Origin: Dechloromonas denitrificans
GTDB taxonomy: Bacteria > Pseudomonadota > Gammaproteobacteria > Burkholderiales > Rhodocyclaceae
Assembly: GCF_001551835.1 (NCBI RefSeq)
Contig: NZ_LODL01000007.1
Span: 1 to 64,000 of the forward strand
Reading direction: 5' to 3'
DNA length: 64,000 bases
Shown: piece after piece, positions 35,498 to 44,815 of the stretch
How the letters are laid out: each line of letters starts with the position of its first letter
Numbering within the stretch: position 1 is the stretch's first letter
Position numbers and translations under genes: made by a program
Notes under the pieces: model-generated
What the model saw: only the letters and a program-made list of their open reading frames with translations
Database searches by the model: none
What the model was told of the DNA's origin: nothing

Positions 35498-35950
35498 TCA
35501 TTCCATTTCGAAACGGTCGAAGGCAACTTCCAGGGATTCCATCAGCGGCTCCAAGCCCAGCGCATTCAGGGGCGAGACTTGATAATTAACCGGTCTCGCC
35601 TGCAAGAACTTCCAGATCAGTACGACCTCGCTACGATCTTCGTTGAGCAGTTTCACAGTGATGGTGCGGGTCGCCTTGATGTCCTGGTTACGCAAGGCAT
35701 TCCACCACTGGTACCAAAGCAGGGAGCCGATCACGCCGCGGCGCAGCAACAGGTTGCCGTAGCGGGTCAGCGTCTGGAGCTTACGTGGTTGCGACTCCTT
35801 GTCGTTGCCGTTGCGGTAATCCAGCATCTGCACACGGGCTTCGGGAAAAACCACCTCGCACAACCCGCTTTCCGGCCCGAACTCATCGCCATTGCCCAGA
35901 TCGACGACAAAATTGATGCCCGTATAGGGCTTTTCCCGGAAGATCGCCAT
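35498..35950 (-). CDS. Phage tail-tube-like protein (T4 gp19 family), orphan
   Basis: The 150-residue product matches the T4 gp19-like tail-tube group found in contractile phage tails and extracellular injection systems. It shows the early NFVVDLGNGDEFGPESG segment and the LWYQWWNALRN and VLIWKFLQARPVNYQVSPLNALG motifs, with a typical C-terminal LEVAFDRFEME ending. ATG 35950 follows an AGAGGA ribosome-binding site. No other structural phage gene is within reach: no sheath, baseplate, portal or capsid. It shares the strand with a GH19 lysozyme and a small unknown protein, and probably forms one operon with them. Confidence 0.85.
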   Translation of the reverse strand: MAIFREKPYTGINFVVDLGNGDEFGPESGLCEVVFPEARVQMLDYRNGNDKESQPRKLQTLTRYGNLLLRRGVIGSLLWYQWWNALRNQDIKATRTITVKLLNEDRSEVVLIWKFLQARPVNYQVSPLNALGLEPLMESLEVAFDRFEME

Positions 35951-36045
35951 TTGTTTTTCCTCTTTACTTGGATTAGTCACAACCGACGGGCGACGCCCCG
36001 CCGCCGAGGCGGATAAAGCAGCTGGTTTTTTCATGGCCCGGGCCA

Positions 36046-36681
36046 TCAGGCGAGCTGACGCTCAAGTGCATTGAGCAGCGCCAGCCGTTCTTTCAAGCCC
36101 TGCGTACCACCGTTAATGGAGCGGGTAATGACTGTAAAATCCTCGAGGTCGTCATCGCCGGTCCGGTCGTCGGCCAGCGCATTCAAACCCCGTGAGTTCC
36201 AGAACCAGGCGGCGCTGAGGGCGGCATACTGCGGCTGGATGAGCAGCCCCGGGTCATTCAGCAGATCGAGGCCGAGCGCCTTGGCGCAGGCGGCGTAATT
36301 GCTCCGCCCGGTGACCTGAATCAGCCCGCGACCGCGGTACTTGTAGCCGTCGCCGGAGCGCGCATCGCCGTTGCCGAGACGATTGGCATAGACATAATTT
36401 GCCAGGCGCTCCTCGTTCTTGACGTAAGGGGCGGCAATTGCCTCGCTCGGAAAGCGCTTCGGCCAGACCTTCATTAGGCGTTGCGGGGTCGTGTAATAGA
36501 GGCTTTCGACCAGGCGGTTGAACTGCCCCGACTCGTGCCCCGTCTGCGCCAGAAAGCTGGCGATGCGAGCCGGCGTGTTGATCTCGTAATGCTGCATGGC
36601 GGCCGATAGCACCGGCGCCCAGCCGGCCGGGTCGCGGCAGAGTGGCAGTGCATTGCGGATGACTTGCTCGCTGATCTGCAT
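36046..36681 (-). CDS. GH19 family chitinase-like lysozyme (endolysin type)
   Basis: Predicted glycoside hydrolase cleaving peptidoglycan or chitin. The 211-residue product has the GH19 core: TGHESGQFNRLVESLYYTTPQ with the catalytic glutamate, then KYRGRGLIQVTGRSNYAAC and AAWFWNSRGLN. The second acidic residue lies downstream. There is no signal peptide, so it would need a holin, lysis or an injection device to leave the cell. ATG 36681 is preceded by GGAGGAG; the longer frame overlaps the upstream stop. Part of the orphan tail-tube operon. Confidence 0.88.
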   Translation of the reverse strand: MQISEQVIRNALPLCRDPAGWAPVLSAAMQHYEINTPARIASFLAQTGHESGQFNRLVESLYYTTPQRLMKVWPKRFPSEAIAAPYVKNEERLANYVYANRLGNGDARSGDGYKYRGRGLIQVTGRSNYAACAKALGLDLLNDPGLLIQPQYAALSAAWFWNSRGLNALADDRTGDDDLEDFTVITRSINGGTQGLKERLALLNALERQLA

Positions 36682-36707
36682 GGTTTTCTCCTCCGGTCGT
36701 CTGGTAA

Positions 36708-37106
36708 TCAACGGCCGAGACGCTGCATCAGCAAGGCGTACTCGGCCGGACTTTGCTCCTTCAGGCGTTCGATATCGTCGGCGATGCTGCGCGCCGTGGC
36801 GGCGAATTCCTTTTTCTTCAGCGTCTCGATATCGTCATGAATCTGGCGCAGATCTTTAAGCGACTTCGTCACCTTGGCCGAGTCGATCTTGCCCTTCGCG
36901 CTCAACTCAAGCAGGACTTCGGTAATCAGCCCGAGCTGCTTGCCGTAGGAGGCGCGCTCGAAAGCCTTTTTTTCGATCCGGGCCACGCCAGAAGTTGGCA
37001 ATATCGCGTCGAAAAACCAGTTGGTATTCGGCTCGATCTGCTGGGCAACGCTGCCGCTCCACGGGTAATGCAACTGCGGAGACCAAATCCAGAACCAGGG
37101 AATCAT
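36708..37106 (-). CDS. Unknown protein with aromatic N-terminus, first in the tail-tube operon
   Basis: Not recognised. The 132-residue product starts IPWFWIWSPQLHYPWSGSV, an unusually tryptophan/proline-rich N-terminus, then FFDAILPTSGVARIEKKAFERASYG and a helical, charged C-terminal half likely to form a coiled coil (residues about 80-130). A GAGGAG ribosome-binding site precedes ATG 37106. It lies 26 bases from the GH19 gene. Its role in the phage-like set is unknown. Confidence 0.7.
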   Translation of the reverse strand: MIPWFWIWSPQLHYPWSGSVAQQIEPNTNWFFDAILPTSGVARIEKKAFERASYGKQLGLITEVLLELSAKGKIDSAKVTKSLKDLRQIHDDIETLKKKEFAATARSIADDIERLKEQSPAEYALLMQRLGR

Positions 37107-37277
37107 CGTGTTCTCCTCTTCGGCAGAGCGACTTGAATCAGGCACACCGAGCCGGCGGCCCCGTCGTTTGAGCTTAGGAAACGAAGGCGAAAATGTCCAA
37201 GGAATAAAATGGCCGGGGCGACTGAAAGTTCATCCGCTTGGGTCCGCATCCGCAGCCGCCGTAGAATCGGGTCATGC

Positions 37278-37288
37278 CTGCGGTCGAC
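37278..37288 (+). repeat. 11-mer CTGCGGTCGAC, intergenic copy
   Basis: One of nine perfect copies found by eye in the window, here in the region divergent between the phage-like operon and the gamma-carbonic anhydrase gene, followed within ten bases by an A-run. Confidence 0.7.
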
Positions 37289-37325
37289 GCCGCAAAATGG
37301 CCAATTTTCAGAAAATGGAGACGAC

Positions 37326-37847
37326 ATGCCCCTGTTCCGCCTCGGCGACAAACAGCCCCAACTCGGTGAAAACGCCTGGGTTGCCCCCAATGCGACGGTG
37401 ATCGGCGACATCCGGCTCGGTGCCAACGCTTCGATCTGGTTCAACGCCACGCTGCGCGGCGACAACGATCCGATTCACATCGGCGCCAACACCAATATCC
37501 AGGATGGCTCCGTGCTGCATACCGACGAAGGGGTGCCGATGCGCATCGGCAACAACGTCACCGTCGGCCATCTCGTCATGCTGCACGGCTGCACGGTCGG
37601 CGACGGCAGTCTGATCGGGATCGGCTCGGTGATCCTCAACCGGGCGGTAATCGGCAAGGGTTGCATCGTTGGCGCCAACACGCTGATCCCGGAAGGCAAG
37701 GTCTTCCCCGACCGCGTGCTGATCGTCGGCTCGCCGGGCAAGGTGGTGCGCGAACTGAGCGACGCCGAAGTCGCCAATCTGCAAAAGTCAGCCGAACACT
37801 ATGTCGATAACGCCAGCCGTTACCGTACGACGCTGACGCCGCTGTAA
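37326..37847 (+). CDS. Gamma-class carbonic anhydrase family protein
   Basis: Left-handed beta-helix protein of the gamma-carbonic anhydrase/PaaY group, possibly hydrating CO2 or binding acyl cofactor. The 173-residue product has hexapeptide repeats from residue 18 to 140. The histidine ligands appear in the VLHTDEG and [10 protein letters not shown] segments. It starts at ATG 37326. Activity cannot be judged, as many homologues are inactive as carbonic anhydrases. Confidence 0.9.
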   Translation: MPLFRLGDKQPQLGENAWVAPNATVIGDIRLGANASIWFNATLRGDNDPIHIGANTNIQDGSVLHTDEGVPMRIGNNVTVGHLVMLHGCTVGDGSLIGIGSVILNRAVIGKGCIVGANTLIPEGKVFPDRVLIVGSPGKVVRELSDAEVANLQKSAEHYVDNASRYRTTLTPL

Positions 37848-37855
37848 ACGACAAC

Positions 37856-37878
37856 GCGGGGCCGCAGCCCCGCATTTT
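37856..37878. terminator. Terminator between the gamma-CA gene and fliW
   Basis: GCGGGGC pairs with GCCCCGC around a CGCA loop, followed by ATTTT. It serves two convergent genes. Confidence 0.75.
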
Positions 37879-37894
37879 CAAGCGCGGTCGAGGT

Positions 37895-38338
37895 TCAGAC
37901 GGCGCTCGACAGATTGGACAGCGTGATGTTCGGCCGCAGCGATTCCATCACCTTCTGCAGGCCGACCCGGGCCCGCGTGTTGATGACCAGCGGCGCCCGC
38001 AGATTGGGGCTGATCACCGCCTTGCCATCGACTTCCTTCTTGAACAGCAACTGCATCACCGCGATGTCCTCGGTCGCCGGCGACTGCAGCAGCGCATTCT
38101 CGGCATCGCTCAACAGCAGTTCATAATTGAAGCCCAGCGTTGCCGGATCGACGATCTGGAAGGCCAGGTTGGGATCGTCCAGCGACTGCAGCGTGAAACT
38201 GGCCGCCTCGGCCTTGTCGTCTTCGTGGACCAGCGTGTAGCGCTTGCTTTCCTCGAAGCCGACCAGGCCGCTCGGGAAGTTGATGACTTTTTCCGGACTG
38301 ATTTCTACGGCGCCGAACAAATAGGTTTCAACTTTCAT
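37895..38338 (-). CDS. fliW: Flagellar assembly factor FliW
   Basis: FliW binds flagellin and CsrA, coupling flagellin translation to filament assembly. The 147-residue product has the usual layout: [20 protein letters not shown] near the N-terminus, then an [20 protein letters not shown] segment before the C-terminus. ATG 38338 has AGGAGG nearby. No other flagellar gene or csrA is in the window, so it sits away from its usual partners. Confidence 0.92.
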   Translation of the reverse strand: MKVETYLFGAVEISPEKVINFPSGLVGFEESKRYTLVHEDDKAEAASFTLQSLDDPNLAFQIVDPATLGFNYELLLSDAENALLQSPATEDIAVMQLLFKKEVDGKAVISPNLRAPLVINTRARVGLQKVMESLRPNITLSNLSSAV

Positions 38339-38458
38339 CTTGTTCCTCCTTGTCATTGAAATACTTCTGCTCAGCATGCTACACCAATGAAACGCTGTTG
38401 TATTTTCGGCCCGGATTGCGCATAGTTCACCCCCCTTTTTTGCTGCACTGCCGCACCC

Positions 38459-40777
38459 ATGCTGCCACCGATAGAACATCGCATCGCCATCGAGCTGGGC
38501 GTCCGCCCGGCCCAGGTCAACGCCGCCATCGCCCTGCTCGACGAAGGCGCCACCGTGCCCTTCATCTCGCGCTACCGCAAGGAGGCCACCGACGGCCTGG
38601 ACGACACCCAGCTGCGCAACCTTGAAGAACGCCTGACCTATCTGCGCGACCTGGAAGACCGCCGCAGCGCCATCCTGGCCAGCATTGAGGAACAGGGCAA
38701 GCTGACGCCGGAACTGAAGGCCGAGATTGGCGATGCCGAAACCAAGCAGCGTCTGGAAGACTTGTACCTGCCATACAAGCAGAAACGCCGGACCAAGGCC
38801 CAGATCGCCCGCGAAGCCGGCATCGAGCCGCTGGCGCTGGGCCTGCTCGAAGACCCAAACCTGACGCCGGATGACGAAGCCGAGAAGTTCATCAACGCCG
38901 AGGCCGGCTTTGCCGACGCCCGCGCAGTGCTCGACGGCGCCCGCCAGATCCTGATGGAAAAGTTCGCCGAAGACGCCCTGCTGCTGCAAACCTTGCGCGA
39001 ATACCTCAACGAACACGGCCACGTCCGGTCGACCGTCGTCGAAGGCAAGGAAACCGAAGGCGCCAAGTTCCGCGACTGGTTCGACTTCGCCGAGCCGATT
39101 GCCAGCATGCCCTCGCACCGCGCACTGGCCCTGCTCCGCGGTCGCAACGAAGGCATGCTGCAGGTCGCGCTGGTGCTCGATTCCGAACTCGACGAAGAAA
39201 ACATCAAGCCCGGCCCCAATCCGTGCGAGCAGCGCATCGCCGCCCGCTTCGGCATCAAGGCGCAGAGCCGCCCGGCCGACAAGTGGCTGGCCGACACCGT
39301 GCGCTGGACCTGGAAGGTCAAGGTCTATACCCACCTCGAACTCGAACTGATGAACGAGCTGCGCGAACGGGCCGAGGAGGAAGCGATCCGCGTCTTTGGC
39401 CGCAACCTGAAGGACCTGCTGCTCGCCGCCCCGGCCGGCCAGCACGTCACGATGGGCATCGACCCGGGCATCCGCACCGGCTGCAAGATCGCCATCGTCG
39501 ACGCCACCGGCAAGATGCTCGACCACGCCACCATCTACCCGCACGAGCCGCGCTGCGACTGGGACGGCTCACTGGCCACCATCGCCCGCCTCGCCGCCAA
39601 GCATCAGGTCACCCTGGTTGCCATCGGCAACGGCACGGCCAGCCGCGAAACCGACAAGCTGGTACAGGACGTCATGAAGCGCTACCCGGAAGCGCGGCTG
39701 ACCAAGATCGTCGTCTCGGAAGCCGGTGCCTCGGTCTATTCCGCCTCCGAATTCGCCGCCAAGGAATTCCCCGATCTCGACGTCTCGATCCGTGGCGCCG
39801 TGTCGATTGCCCGCCGCCTGCAAGACCCGCTGGCCGAACTGGTCAAGATCGAGCCGAAGTCGATCGGCGTCGGCCAGTACCAGCACGACGTCTCGCAGAC
39901 CAAGCTGGCGCGCAACCTTGATGCCGTCGTCGAAGACTGCGTCAATGCGGTGGGCGTCGACGTCAACACCGCCTCGATTCCGCTGCTCACCCGCATCTCC
40001 GGACTGAACGCCGGGCTGGCCGCCAACATTGTCAGCTACCGCGACAGCAACGGCGCCTTCAAGAGCCGCAACGACCTGAAGAAAGTGCCGCGCCTCGGCG
40101 ACAAGACTTTCGAACAGGCCGCCGGCTTCCTGCGCGTTCCGAACGGCGACAACCCGCTCGACAGCTCTTCGGTGCACCCGGAAGCCTATCCGGTCGTCGA
40201 GAAAATCATTGTCGACCTGAAGAAGTCGATCAAGGAAATCCTCGGCGACAGCCGCGCCCTGAAAGGCCTCAACCCGGCCAAATACACCGACGAGCGCTTC
40301 GGTCTGCCGACCGTGCAGGACATTTTCAAGGAACTGGAAAAACCGGGCCGCGACCCGCGCCCCGAGTTCAAGACGGCGACCTTCGCCGATGGCGTCGAAA
40401 AGGTCGGCGACCTGCGGCCGGGGATGATCCTCGAAGGCGTCGTCACCAACGTCGCGGCCTTCGGCGCCTTCGTCGATATCGGCGTCCATCAGGACGGCCT
40501 GGTGCACGTCTCTGCACTGTCCAACACCTTCGTCAAGGACCCGCACGAAGTGGTCAAGGCCGGCCAGATCGTCAAGGTCAAGGTGCTCGAAGTCGACCTG
40601 CAACGCCAGCGCATCGCGCTGACCATGCGCATGGGCGACGAACCGACCCAGGCCAAACGCCACGACAACGCCCCGGCCAGCCGCGGTGCCGCGAACCCTC
40701 GCCAACAACAAAGGAGCAGCGGCCCGGCCCCGTCCGGCAACGCGATGGCCGCCGCCTTCGCCAAGCTGAAGAAGTAA
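38459..40777 (+). CDS. tex: Tex, RNA-binding transcription accessory protein
   Basis: Conserved nucleic-acid-binding protein linked to transcription and toxin expression in several pathogens. The 772-residue product has the helical N-terminal part, a YqgF/RNase H-like domain (residues about 325-450, from [19 protein letters not shown]), helix-hairpin-helix motifs ([20 protein letters not shown]) and a C-terminal S1 domain (about 650-725, [21 protein letters not shown]). It is followed by a strong terminator. Confidence 0.95.
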   Translation: MLPPIEHRIAIELGVRPAQVNAAIALLDEGATVPFISRYRKEATDGLDDTQLRNLEERLTYLRDLEDRRSAILASIEEQGKLTPELKAEIGDAETKQRLEDLYLPYKQKRRTKAQIAREAGIEPLALGLLEDPNLTPDDEAEKFINAEAGFADARAVLDGARQILMEKFAEDALLLQTLREYLNEHGHVRSTVVEGKETEGAKFRDWFDFAEPIASMPSHRALALLRGRNEGMLQVALVLDSELDEENIKPGPNPCEQRIAARFGIKAQSRPADKWLADTVRWTWKVKVYTHLELELMNELRERAEEEAIRVFGRNLKDLLLAAPAGQHVTMGIDPGIRTGCKIAIVDATGKMLDHATIYPHEPRCDWDGSLATIARLAAKHQVTLVAIGNGTASRETDKLVQDVMKRYPEARLTKIVVSEAGASVYSASEFAAKEFPDLDVSIRGAVSIARRLQDPLAELVKIEPKSIGVGQYQHDVSQTKLARNLDAVVEDCVNAVGVDVNTASIPLLTRISGLNAGLAANIVSYRDSNGAFKSRNDLKKVPRLGDKTFEQAAGFLRVPNGDNPLDSSSVHPEAYPVVEKIIVDLKKSIKEILGDSRALKGLNPAKYTDERFGLPTVQDIFKELEKPGRDPRPEFKTATFADGVEKVGDLRPGMILEGVVTNVAAFGAFVDIGVHQDGLVHVSALSNTFVKDPHEVVKAGQIVKVKVLEVDLQRQRIALTMRMGDEPTQAKRHDNAPASRGAANPRQQQRSSGPAPSGNAMAAAFAKLKK

Positions 40778-40807
40778 GCGCTACGCCCCGGGGTGGAAAG
40801 ACTACCC

Positions 40808-40818
40808 CTGCGGTCGAC
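40808..40818 (+). repeat. 11-mer CTGCGGTCGAC, intergenic copy
   Basis: Perfect copy lying between the tex stop and its terminator, followed by a GGTAAAATCGG stretch. Confidence 0.7.
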
Positions 40819-40836
40819 CGGTAAAATCGGCAAAAA

Positions 40837-40868
40837 GCAAAAAGGCGGCTAAAAAGTCGCCTTTTTGC
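40837..40868. terminator. Terminator after tex
   Basis: A perfect 11-base stem, GCAAAAAGGCG with CGCCTTTTTGC, closes a ten-base loop. The T-run on one side and A-run on the other make it bidirectional. Confidence 0.85.
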
Positions 40869-41004
40869 CTGTCAGTGTTCATTGACGATTTGCGGTGGCT
40901 AGCGCTTTCGACCCAATACCGCCGGTTGCAATTCACAGGCAGCGCGACCGGAATCTGGTACCGACCAGTCATTCGAGCTTGGTTAGACAACTACAATTAG
41001 CACA

Positions 41005-41802
41005 ATGAATCGACGTAGCCTTATTCTCTTTGTCCTATCAACCGTCCTTGCGTTTGGGGCGCTCGCGGCCCCTACTTCACAAGAGCGCGCAGACTGGTCC
41101 CGTTTCTTTGCCGAAGCTGAGGCACAAGGCACCATCGTTGTCCTGGACAACCGCAACGGGAAGGACGTAGCGTTCGTTTACGACGCGGAGCGCGCAGCTC
41201 GTCGCTACTCGCCGGCTTCAACCTTCAAAATTCCTCACAGCTTGTTTGCTCTTGACGCGGGAATTCTCCGTGATGAGTTCCAGGTAATCCCGTGGGATGG
41301 TATCAAGCGTTCGACAGAGGCGTGGAATGAGGACCAGAACCTACGCTCCGCGATGCGTAATTCGACTGTCTGGGTCTACGAACGATTTGCTAGACAGCTT
41401 GGCGATGCGCGTGAAATTGAGTACATGCGAAAGATTGCATATGGCAACGCAGTTGCTGAAGGCAGCAAACCTTTCTGGGTCGAAGGCGACCTAGCAATTT
41501 CGGCAAATGAACAGATATCGTTTTTGGGTCATCTCTATCGTAATGAACTGCCATTCCGGGTCGAGCATCAGCGACTCGTCAAGGACGTGATGGTGAATGA
41601 GGCCGGCCGTGATTGGATACTGCGGGCCAAGACCGGCTGGAGTGGAAAAATTGGCTGGTGGGTAGGCTGGGTCGAGTGGCCAACTGGACCGGTATTTTTC
41701 GCACTGAACATCGACACGCCGAACAGATTAAATGACCTCTCAAAGCGGCAAGAGATTACGCGCAACATACTTCGCTCCATCAAGGCTCTGCCACCGTCTT
41801 GA
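41005..41802 (+). CDS. Class D (OXA-type) beta-lactamase
   Basis: Serine beta-lactamase of class D, secreted to the periplasm. The 265-residue product has a signal peptide cut near LAAPT, the active-site SxxK motif as S72-T-F-K75, the SxV motif at Ser120 to Val122, YGN at 146-148 and KTG at 209-211, all at OXA spacing. The tryptophan-rich region near residue 218 is also typical. Its spectrum cannot be predicted from this. The gene is less GC-rich than its neighbours and lies between two terminators, which suggests horizontal acquisition. A GTTAGAC sequence at 40982-40988 resembles an integron core site (see findings). Confidence 0.93.
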   Translation: MNRRSLILFVLSTVLAFGALAAPTSQERADWSRFFAEAEAQGTIVVLDNRNGKDVAFVYDAERAARRYSPASTFKIPHSLFALDAGILRDEFQVIPWDGIKRSTEAWNEDQNLRSAMRNSTVWVYERFARQLGDAREIEYMRKIAYGNAVAEGSKPFWVEGDLAISANEQISFLGHLYRNELPFRVEHQRLVKDVMVNEAGRDWILRAKTGWSGKIGWWVGWVEWPTGPVFFALNIDTPNRLNDLSKRQEITRNILRSIKALPPS

Positions 41803-41988
41803 TGGGCCATGGCGACGCTCAGGCTCAGGTTCGTCGGTTAGCGGTGAAGTAAATAGCAAAATACCGGAACTCCACCCGGTTTCTCCAGCCTAATAATTAT
41901 CAGCAAGATGAATCGCATCAGTTCATGCTCTTGGCTGAAACGCTCTACGGAGTGGGAGCGTGGAGGGTGATTTGAAGTAACTGCTGGC

Positions 41989-42028
41989 AAGGCCCTTGGT
42001 TTGGCGTATAGCCCCGAGGGCCTTCTCT
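41989..42028 (+). terminator. Terminator downstream of the beta-lactamase gene
   Basis: AAGGCCCT at 41989-41996 pairs with AGGGCCTT at 42017-42024 and is followed by CTCTTTTG. Confidence 0.65.
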
Positions 42029-42163
42029 TTTGTTGCCAATGGCTTTGCTCATCTGAAAACAATATGCCTGAGACCCATATTGTTTGCTCGCCGCAACGGT
42101 GGGCGGGTTGCATTTGCTTACATCTGGCGACAGCCTGCCAACATCTTTTTACATGCTGGCGGC

Positions 42164-42191
42164 GTACAGTTCACCCTTCAAAAAACTGTAC
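42164..42191. promoter_or_regulatory. Inverted repeat before the ferric-reductase-like gene
   Basis: GTACAGTT and AACTGTAC are perfect inverted repeats with a 12-base spacer. The right arm ends 11 bases before ATG 42203. It could be an operator overlapping the transcription start; the regulator is unknown. Confidence 0.5.
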
Positions 42192-42202
42192 AAAAACTCA
42201 CC

Positions 42203-43525
42203 ATGAAACGCCCGCTGTTACTGCTCGCCCTGCTCCCGCTCGGACTCTGGGCCATTTTCGTTTTGCCCGACCTGCTCGCCACCAATCCCGGCTTCTGGGA
42301 CTGGCGCCGGGCCATCGTCATCCTTTCCGGCATCCTTGCCCTGTGCTGGATGAGCGCCGGCATGCTGCTCGCCGCCCGTCCGGGCTGGCTGGAACAGCGC
42401 TTCGGCGGCCTCGACAAGCTCTACCGCCTGCACAAATACATCGGCATCGGTAGCGGCGTTCTCGTTTTCAGCCACTGGATGAGCGAATGGCTGCCCAAGA
42501 AACTGGCCAAGGCCGGCCTGCTGGCACCGCGGGTGCGCGGCCCGAAAGGCCCGCCCGACGTCTGGGTCGACCTGGCCAAGGATGTCGGCGAATGGGCCGG
42601 CTACATTCTGCTCGGCATGGTCGTCATCGCCCTGATCAGGCGCATTCCCTACCGCTGGTTCAGGCTGGTGCACAAGGCTTTCGGCCTGGTTTTCCTGGCC
42701 GGCGTCTTTCATGGTCTGATGCTGATGCCCGCCCCGTTCTGGCGCCAGCCACTCGGCTGGCTGACGGTGGCACTGGCCGCAACCGGCGTCAGCGCCGCCC
42801 TGCTTTCGCTGAGCGGGCGGATCGGCCGCCGGCGCCAATACCCGGCCCGAATCGAAGCGCTGCACCGCCATCAAGGGCAGTTGCTGGAAATCGTCTGCCG
42901 GCCGCTGACGACCTGGCCGGGGCATCGCGCCGGCCAGTTCCTGTTCGCCGACTTCGGCGAATCCGGCGAAGGCGCCCATCCTTTCACCATCGCCTCGGCC
43001 TGGCAGGCAGCCGACGGTACGCTGACGCTGGCCGTCAAGGCGCTCGGTGACTTCACGGCGCAACTGCCCAACCTGCTGCGCAGCGGCCAGATGCTGACCC
43101 TGGAAGGGCCTTACGGGCAATTCGATTTTGCCGCCCAGGAGCACGTCGACCGCAGCACTCAGCCGGCGCCGCAAATCTGGGTCGCCGGTGGCATCGGCAT
43201 CACCCCTTTCCTCGCCCGGCTCGATGAACGGGCGGCCAACCCGCCGGCCGCAGCCGATACCGACTTCTTCTACTGCACCGCCCGCGCCACGACCTTTCCC
43301 GATCAGCTGGAAGCACTGTGCCGCAAGGCCGGCGTGCGCCTGCACCGGCGCCTGACCGAACATGACGGCCCGCTCGACCCGGCTGAGATCAAGGCCTGCC
43401 TCAAGCCCGGCAGCAGCGTCTGGTTCTGCGGCCCCGCCGCCTGGGGCCGCGCCCTCGGCCGCCAGCTGATCGGCAGCGGCCTGCCCCACACCGCCTTCCA
43501 TCGCGAAGCCTTCGAGTTCCGCTAA
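42203..43525 (+). CDS. Ferric reductase-like transmembrane flavoprotein
   Basis: Predicted to carry electrons from NAD(P)H through FAD across the membrane, as in NOX/ferric reductases. The 440-residue product has six helices (about 1-225). Helix-linked histidines in RLHKYIGIGSGVLVFSHW and LVHKAFGLVFLAGVFHGL are the probable heme ligands. The FAD domain shows GAHPFTIAS (HPFT motif) and the NAD domain GGIGITPFLARL, ending WFCGPAAWG. The electron acceptor is unknown. It may be under control of the inverted repeat just upstream. Confidence 0.88.
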   Translation: MKRPLLLLALLPLGLWAIFVLPDLLATNPGFWDWRRAIVILSGILALCWMSAGMLLAARPGWLEQRFGGLDKLYRLHKYIGIGSGVLVFSHWMSEWLPKKLAKAGLLAPRVRGPKGPPDVWVDLAKDVGEWAGYILLGMVVIALIRRIPYRWFRLVHKAFGLVFLAGVFHGLMLMPAPFWRQPLGWLTVALAATGVSAALLSLSGRIGRRRQYPARIEALHRHQGQLLEIVCRPLTTWPGHRAGQFLFADFGESGEGAHPFTIASAWQAADGTLTLAVKALGDFTAQLPNLLRSGQMLTLEGPYGQFDFAAQEHVDRSTQPAPQIWVAGGIGITPFLARLDERAANPPAAADTDFFYCTARATTFPDQLEALCRKAGVRLHRRLTEHDGPLDPAEIKACLKPGSSVWFCGPAAWGRALGRQLIGSGLPHTAFHREAFEFR

Positions 43526-43604
43526 CGCCAAGCCTTTTCTGCCGCTTCGGTCGGCGGCGGACAGGCTGCTATCATGCGTTTTTTTCGAACGAACACTGGC
43601 AGCG

Positions 43605-43949
43605 ATGATCAAGGTTTTTGGCATCAAGAATTGCGACACCATGAAGAAGGCCTTTAACTGGCTGGAAGACAATGGCGTCGCCTATGAATTTCACGACTAC
43701 AAGAAGGCCGGCGTCGCCGCGGCGCATCTGGCCGACTGGAACGCGCGGGCCGGCTGGGAAAAGCTGCTCAACCGGCGCGGCCTGATGTGGAAGAAGCTGA
43801 GCGACGCAGAGCGGGCCGATGTCGACGAAGGCAAGGCGCTGCAGCTAATGGCGCAATACCCGAGCCTGATCAAGCGCCCGGTGCTCGACAGTGGCGATCA
43901 GTTGCTGGTCGGCTTCAGCCCGGCAACCTATGCGGAGGAACTGAAATGA
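43605..43949 (+). CDS. ArsC/Spx-family reductase-like protein (YffB type)
   Basis: Thioredoxin-fold protein of the ArsC/Spx superfamily. The 114-residue product has KNCDTMKKAFNWL near residue 8, the single-cysteine active site of the YffB branch, and RPVLDSGDQLLVGF near the C-terminus. Arsenate reduction is not supported, since YffB proteins usually act on other substrates. Overlaps the hslO start by four bases (ATGA), linking it to the Hsp33 chaperone, which suggests a shared thiol-stress role. Confidence 0.85.
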   Translation: MIKVFGIKNCDTMKKAFNWLEDNGVAYEFHDYKKAGVAAAHLADWNARAGWEKLLNRRGLMWKKLSDAERADVDEGKALQLMAQYPSLIKRPVLDSGDQLLVGFSPATYAEELK

Positions 43950-44815
43950 GCGCCAGCACCGTCCGTCGCTTCCTGTTCGAAGGCCTCGACATCCGGGGCG
44001 CCGTCGTCCATCTCGGCGACGCCTGGCAACAGATGCAGGTCGACCGCAACTACCAGCCGACCGTCGCCCAACTGCTCGGCGAAACCGCCGCCGTCACCGC
44101 GCTGATCGCCGGCCAGCTCAAGCAGCCCGGCCGCCTGACGCTGCAACTGCGCGGCAACGGCCCGATCCAGTTGCTGGTCATGGACTGCAACGAACAACTG
44201 CAGATGCGCGGCATGGCGCGCAGCAACCCGGTCGTGCTGCCGGCGCCGGTACCGGAACTGCTCGGCGCCCAGCAGGGCGGCCAGTTGATGATGAGCCTTG
44301 ACCTGCCGGATGCCCGCCAGCCTTACCAGAGCTACGTCCCGATGGTCGGCGACAGCATCGCCGCGATTTTCGAACACTACCTCGAACAGTCCGAGCAACA
44401 GCCCTCGCGCCTGTTCGCCTCAGCCAGCCCGCAAGCCGCTGCCTGCCTGTTCCTGCAGAAGATGCCGGAGGCCGATCAGCACGACCCGGACGGCTGGCAA
44501 CGGATCAGCCACCTGGCGAGTACCGTCAAGCCGGCGGAACTGCTCGAACTGGATGCCGAAGCCCTGCTCGGCCGCCTGTTCCACGAAGAAATCGAACAGC
44601 GGGGCATTCGCCTCTACGACCCGAGCCCGATTGTCTATCACTGTCCGGAAGACTGGACCAAGGTGCGCGACATGATCCGCAGCCTGGGCCGGGCCGATGC
44701 CGAAACGATCCTGGCCCAGCACGGCGAAATCCTGATACGCGACGACATCTGCAATCACGATTACCGCTTCTCGGCCGAAGACGTCGCCCGCCTGTTCGAC
44801 GAAACCATCCATTGA
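43946..44815 (+). CDS. hslO: Hsp33 redox-regulated chaperonin, altered zinc site
   Basis: Hsp33 is a holdase activated when oxidation releases zinc from four cysteines. The 289-residue product has the normal N-terminal chaperone domain (residues about 1-180) and the C-terminal linker. The usual CxC...CxxC set is reduced: only Cys233 (YHCPED) and Cys269 ([10 protein letters not shown]) remain, and the partner positions are Glu235 and Asp266. The redox switch is thus at best altered. ATG 43946 overlaps the previous stop, and the next gene overlaps its own stop, making a three-gene coupled unit. Confidence 0.88.
   Translation: MSASTVRRFLFEGLDIRGAVVHLGDAWQQMQVDRNYQPTVAQLLGETAAVTALIAGQLKQPGRLTLQLRGNGPIQLLVMDCNEQLQMRGMARSNPVVLPAPVPELLGAQQGGQLMMSLDLPDARQPYQSYVPMVGDSIAAIFEHYLEQSEQQPSRLFASASPQAAACLFLQKMPEADQHDPDGWQRISHLASTVKPAELLELDAEALLGRLFHEEIEQRGIRLYDPSPIVYHCPEDWTKVRDMIRSLGRADAETILAQHGEILIRDDICNHDYRFSAEDVARLFDETIH

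Larger units (their letters stand above)
41803..42202. other. 400-base intergenic region with terminator and inverted repeat
   Basis: Less GC-rich stretch after the beta-lactamase. It holds a terminator at 41989-42028 and an inverted repeat at 42164-42191 just before the next start codon. Only short ORFs are present and I see no further gene. Confidence 0.6.

Noticed and set aside
35498..37106. Prophage
   Set aside because: No integrase, capsid, portal, sheath, baseplate or attachment site in the surroundings; core genes flank both sides.
41800..41860. Full integron attC site after the beta-lactamase gene
   Set aside because: Only a partial GTTAGCG core is present and I could not find a matching inverse core; kept only as a weak hint in the findings.
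42186..42201. CTGTACAAAAACTCAC as a second LexA box
   Set aside because: The first eleven bases match the lexA box, but the right half lacks CAG, so it does not meet the CTG-N10-CAG rule.
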